NCBI GenBank assembly: GCA_016763915.1
Contig: JAESSX010000217.1
Location: 1-8,524 of the forward strand
Length of the DNA stretch: 8,524 nucleotides
Direction: 5' to 3'
From: Rhodospirillales bacterium
GTDB taxonomy: Bacteria > Pseudomonadota > Alphaproteobacteria > Rhodospirillales_A > Casp-alpha2
Position 1 is the stretch's first letter, and the number at the start of each line of letters is the position of its first letter. Of this stretch, positions 6,419 through 8,524 are shown in pieces. The translations under genes were made by a program, and so were the position numbers. The notes below the pieces were generated by a model, which was not told the origin of the DNA, ran no database searches, and saw nothing but the letters and a program-made list of their open reading frames with translations.

Positions 6419-6435
6419 AGAAACATAAGGTTTCT
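6419..6435 (-). terminator. Weak terminator candidate after mlaA
   Basis: Reading the minus strand, AGAAAC-CTTAT-GTTTCT is a perfect 6-base inverted repeat with a 5-base loop, followed by TCAGTTCC. It lies about 60 bases after the mlaA stop and just before the TTGACA element, which is a sensible place to end mlaA transcription. The stem is AT-rich and the trailing T-run is poor, so strength would be low. Confidence 0.25.
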
Positions 6436-6494
6436 CAATTGGTTACACCCGGTCTGACGAAGCGCGGGCAGAGCCTGAAAGGGGCGGGAAGAAA

Positions 6495-7412
6495 CTACTG
6501 AGCGGATGGTTGATTGACGTCCGCCAGGGGCTGATTGAAGTCCTCGGGCATCACGTCGTAGCTCAAATCCGGGATCGGCGGCAGTTCCAGTTCCGAACCG
6601 TTGCGGATCTCGGCCTTGCGTTTCTGGCGATAGAGGCTGCGAACCGCCGCGTAGTAATCGACGGAGGTCTTCTTCACCTGATCGAGTTCGTCCACGATGC
6701 CGGCGTATTCGTCCAGCGCGTTGGCACCGGTCAGGGTGTGGGTGATTGAGTCTTGATCCGTGTTTTCCAGCCACTGGCCAAGCGGGTCGAAATAGGAATC
6801 GATAAACAGCTTGCCGATGGCGTCGCGCGGATTGGACGGCCCGAAAATCGGCAATACCAGATAGAAACCTTCCTCAACCCCGTAAACCGCCAGGGTCTGG
6901 CCGAAGTCTTCATCGTGTTCCTCGATGCCCAACTCGCCCGCCACGTCGGCAAGGCCCAAAATTCCCATCGTGGTATTGATCATGGCGCGCCCGAAGGTCG
7001 TCAGTGCGCGGTCAAACTCGCCCTGAAGGATATCGTTGGCCAGAATGACCGGCGTGGACAGGTTGTCCAGGAAGTTGCTGACGGCCTGGCGAACCGTAAC
7101 GTTGACGTTTTCGTTGTAAAACTTGGAAATCGGACGCAGCAGCACATCCTGAAGGAATTCGTTGAATTCAAAGATCACCCGGTTGATCTGTTCCAGGGGA
7201 TCGTTGTCATCTTCGCCGTCGTGGTTGACGGCGACTTCGGTATCGGCTTGCGGGACGCCGACATCTCCGTCGTTGACGACAGGCCGGTCATAAGTAACGG
7301 AACCACCCTGTTGTGCGGCGAAGGATGTTGCCGGAGCAACGAAGCCAAGCAAAACGGCGAACAGCAAAACTGCACCGAACACCTTTAACGATCGAATTTT
7401 CTGAAAATTCAT
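6495..7412 (-). CDS. mlaA: MlaA/VacJ-family outer-membrane phospholipid transport protein
   Basis: The protein has 305 residues. MlaA sits in the outer membrane and removes mislocalised phospholipid from the outer leaflet, handing it to periplasmic MlaC. The core starts at NDPLEQINRVIFEFNE (70-85) and includes NLSTPVILANDILQG (117-131), RAMINTTMGILGLAD (142-156) and GFYLVLPIFGPSNPRD (182-197), all classic VacJ motifs. The N-terminus is a signal peptide (basic MNFQKIRSLK, hydrophobic 11-26, probable cleavage after SFA at 30-32). There is no cysteine anywhere in the protein, so the lipobox expected of the enterobacterial lipoprotein is missing. An acidic linker (about 47-71) and a Pro/Gln-rich tail flank the domain. 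The start at 7412 is the natural beginning of the signal peptide, and GGGAAA lies about 10 bases upstream within a duplicated 17-base element. It diverges from the mlaC-like genes. Confidence 0.92.
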   Translation of the reverse strand: MNFQKIRSLKVFGAVLLFAVLLGFVAPATSFAAQQGGSVTYDRPVVNDGDVGVPQADTEVAVNHDGEDDNDPLEQINRVIFEFNEFLQDVLLRPISKFYNENVNVTVRQAVSNFLDNLSTPVILANDILQGEFDRALTTFGRAMINTTMGILGLADVAGELGIEEHDEDFGQTLAVYGVEEGFYLVLPIFGPSNPRDAIGKLFIDSYFDPLGQWLENTDQDSITHTLTGANALDEYAGIVDELDQVKKTSVDYYAAVRSLYRQKRKAEIRNGSELELPPIPDLSYDVMPEDFNQPLADVNQPSAQ

Positions 7413-7446
7413 TCTAGTCGTTTCCCGAATCTAGTCGTTTCCCGAA
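7413..7446 (-). repeat. Perfect tandem duplication of 17 bases abutting the mlaA start codon
   Basis: TCTAGTCGTTTCCCGAA (plus-strand sense) occurs at 7413-7429 and again, identically, at 7430-7446 with no spacer. On the minus strand each copy reads TTCGGGAAACGACTAGA, and the first copy runs directly into the mlaA ATG. Each copy carries the GGGAAA that may serve as ribosome site, so the duplication doubles the translation-initiation leader. It could be a recent slippage event or a functional repeat. Confidence 0.9.
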
Positions 7447-7707
7447 AAGTTATCCTACCCCGCCACAAGATACCCTTACCCAGGCAACGATGCCCGGAAA
7501 TGGGTTACCAACTATAGTACGCTTTTAGGGGAAGTTTTGAATTCCCGCAACTACCTTTTCGACTCTCTTTGGCCCCCTGCCGCGAAACACCGTGAGAAAG
7601 AATGTTTTAAAGAGATAAGATAACGCTCTATGATTAATTTTATTTTTCTGGGAACCTCCTATTATCACGCCGAAGTACACTTACAAATTCAAAACAACAG
7701 GCCGCCG
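7447..7707. promoter_or_regulatory. Divergent control region between mlaA and mlaC-like genes
   Basis: Together with the repeat, this makes a 295-base gap without a convincing gene. Towards mlaA (minus strand) a -10-like TACTAT lies at 7519-7514, with TTCAAA or ATTCAA 16-17 bases before it (7542-7536). Towards the mlaC-like gene (plus strand) TAAGAT lies at 7616-7621 with a poor -35. The stretch 7600-7700 is AT-rich. An in-frame ATG at 7630 would add 26 residues to the MlaC-like protein but has no secretion signal or family match, so it is read as leader. No terminator was seen. Confidence 0.4.
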
Positions 7708-8343
7708 ATGAAACGTGCTCTAAAAAATATTAAACTACTGGTAATATTAACGTTTTTCGCGATTTCGCCGATAATGTCCGGGTTTCCCGGCGATGCCCGC
7801 GCCACGGAGCAAACGCCCAGCGAGACGGTCAGGATGTTCCAGTCCGTCCTGCTTCAGGTCATGAAAGAGGCGAAAAATCTGAACGTTCAGCAACGCTTTG
7901 ATCGCCTCGCCCCCAACGTTAAAAAATCGTTTCATTTTCCGCTGATGGTTCAAATTGCATCGGGTGATCACTGGAATCACGCGACCGTCACGGAACGCCA
8001 GGAACTGGTCCATGCCTTCCGGCGCATGAGCACAATGACCCTGGCCACCCTGTTCGACGGATACAGTGGCGAGAAATTCAAGGTCGTAAATGAAAAGCCG
8101 GGCCCGCAAAAAACCACCCTGGTGGGAACCAAACTGATCAAGGCCGACAAATCGACGATCGATATCGCCTATGTGACCCGCCCGTTCAAAGGCGGCTGGC
8201 GCATCATCGACGTCATCGTCGACAACGGTATCAGCGAATTGAAGGTGCGCCGCTCCGAATACCGCCAGACCTTGAAAAGAAAAGGAATTCCGGGGCTTAT
8301 CAAACTCCTGAATGGCAAGGCGGACGAGCTTGCCTCGAATTGA
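7708..8343 (+). CDS. MlaC/Ttg2D-family periplasmic lipid-binding protein
   Basis: From the ATG at 7708 the protein has 211 residues and begins with a clear Sec signal peptide: basic MKRALKNIK, hydrophobic 9-25, cleavage probably after DARA (29-32). The mature part matches the Ttg2D/MlaC (toluene tolerance, Tol_Tol_Ttg2) family: SETVRMFQSVLLQVMKEAK near the N-terminus, the FDRLAPNVKKSFHFPLMV segment (64-81), LVHAFRRMS and the C-terminal GGWRIIDVIVDNGISELKV (162-180) followed by RRSEY. MlaC carries phospholipid between MlaA at the outer membrane and the MlaFEDB complex at the inner membrane. Related HpnM proteins serve hopanoid transport, so that role is a real alternative. The later ATG was preferred to 7630 because it puts the signal peptide at the N-terminus and has AGG 6 bases upstream. 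A second member follows 64 bases downstream. Confidence 0.88.
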   Translation: MKRALKNIKLLVILTFFAISPIMSGFPGDARATEQTPSETVRMFQSVLLQVMKEAKNLNVQQRFDRLAPNVKKSFHFPLMVQIASGDHWNHATVTERQELVHAFRRMSTMTLATLFDGYSGEKFKVVNEKPGPQKTTLVGTKLIKADKSTIDIAYVTRPFKGGWRIIDVIVDNGISELKVRRSEYRQTLKRKGIPGLIKLLNGKADELASN

Positions 8344-8407
8344 GCGGATTCCGCAATGGCGTTCACGCGCCCTGCAATCGCCACATTCGGCTCCTATTGG
8401 TTTCCCA

Positions 8408-8524
8408 ATGAACCGATTTCGAAATCTTGCCCGGGGACTTTGCCTGATCTTCGCGGTCTGGGCTTATCCGCCCGCGGTCCCGGCCGCGGAAACCGGCCCC
8501 AGCCAGGTCGTCACCGCCTTTCAC
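8408..8524 (+). CDS. Start of a second MlaC/Ttg2D-like protein (cut by the window end)
   Basis: Thirty-nine codons are visible from the ATG at 8408 and the frame is still open at the last base. The peptide starts MNRFRNLARGLCLIFAVWAY, a Sec signal peptide with probable cleavage after PAVPAA (23-27). The mature start, ETGPSQVVTAFH, closely parallels the start of the preceding MlaC-like protein (EQTPSETVRMFQ). A tandem paralogue is therefore likely, though only about 12 mature residues can be compared. No good Shine-Dalgarno site is visible. Another open frame begins at ATG 8356, but its product is Arg/Pro/Gly-rich without a signal peptide and looks spurious. Confidence 0.65.
   Translation, partial: MNRFRNLARGLCLIFAVWAYPPAVPAAETGPSQVVTAFH

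Noticed and set aside
6753..7388. Plus-strand open frame (211 codons) opposite mlaA
   Set aside because: Antisense shadow of a clear VacJ-family gene; no signal, domain or ribosome site of its own.
7630..7707. In-frame ATG at 7630 extending the first MlaC-like protein by 26 residues
   Set aside because: It would bury the signal peptide behind an AT-rich, family-unlike segment; the ATG at 7708 gives a normal secreted MlaC length.

Overview
The window looks like chromosomal DNA from a GC-rich (roughly 60%) Gram-negative bacterium, most likely an alphaproteobacterium of the Rhodospirillales type. The evidence is an RpoH sigma-32 with an almost canonical RpoH box, a PomAB-like stator pair, MlaA/MlaC outer-membrane lipid transport proteins and an HlyD-type secretion adaptor. 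I cannot name a species from the sequence alone. No rRNA, tRNA, CRISPR array, insertion sequence or phage gene was seen. The genes are tightly packed and nearly all are recognisable.

Layout, left to right. (1) The plus strand at 1-1533 carries the proline/alanine-rich tail of an upstream gene, which overlaps by ATGA the start of an HlyD-family type I secretion adaptor. (2) After a strikingly AT-rich spacer (about 1555-1612) comes a plus-strand pair: a MotA/PomA-like stator protein (1690-2484) and a MotB/PomB-like protein (2533-3336) with the ion-binding Asp and a peptidoglycan-binding OmpA domain. (3) Convergent to these, on the minus strand, is a probable operon read as rpoH (6088-5207), SAM hydroxide adenosyltransferase (5132-4371) and a metallo-beta-lactamase-fold hydrolase (4242-3421). 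The 84-base convergent gap at 3337-3420 shows no hairpin with a T-tract. (4) Between mlaA and rpoH lie 406 bases without a large gene. They hold a TTGACA promoter candidate pointing at rpoH, a 34-codon small ORF with a well-placed GGAGG ribosome site, and two mutually exclusive hairpins immediately after its stop codon. (5) mlaA (minus) and a tandem pair of mlaC-like genes (plus, the second cut by the window end) diverge from a 295-base regulatory region. A perfect 17-base tandem duplication abuts the mlaA start codon.

Functionally there are three themes: envelope export and motility (T1SS adaptor plus ion-driven stator), heat-shock control with two linked small-molecule hydrolases, and retrograde phospholipid transport (MlaA at the outer membrane, MlaC in the periplasm). 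No wholly new multi-gene system is evident. The observations most worth following are the leader architecture upstream of rpoH, the stator pair beside a type I secretion adaptor (compare SiiAB of Salmonella SPI-4), the cysteine-free MlaA, and the duplicated mlaA leader.
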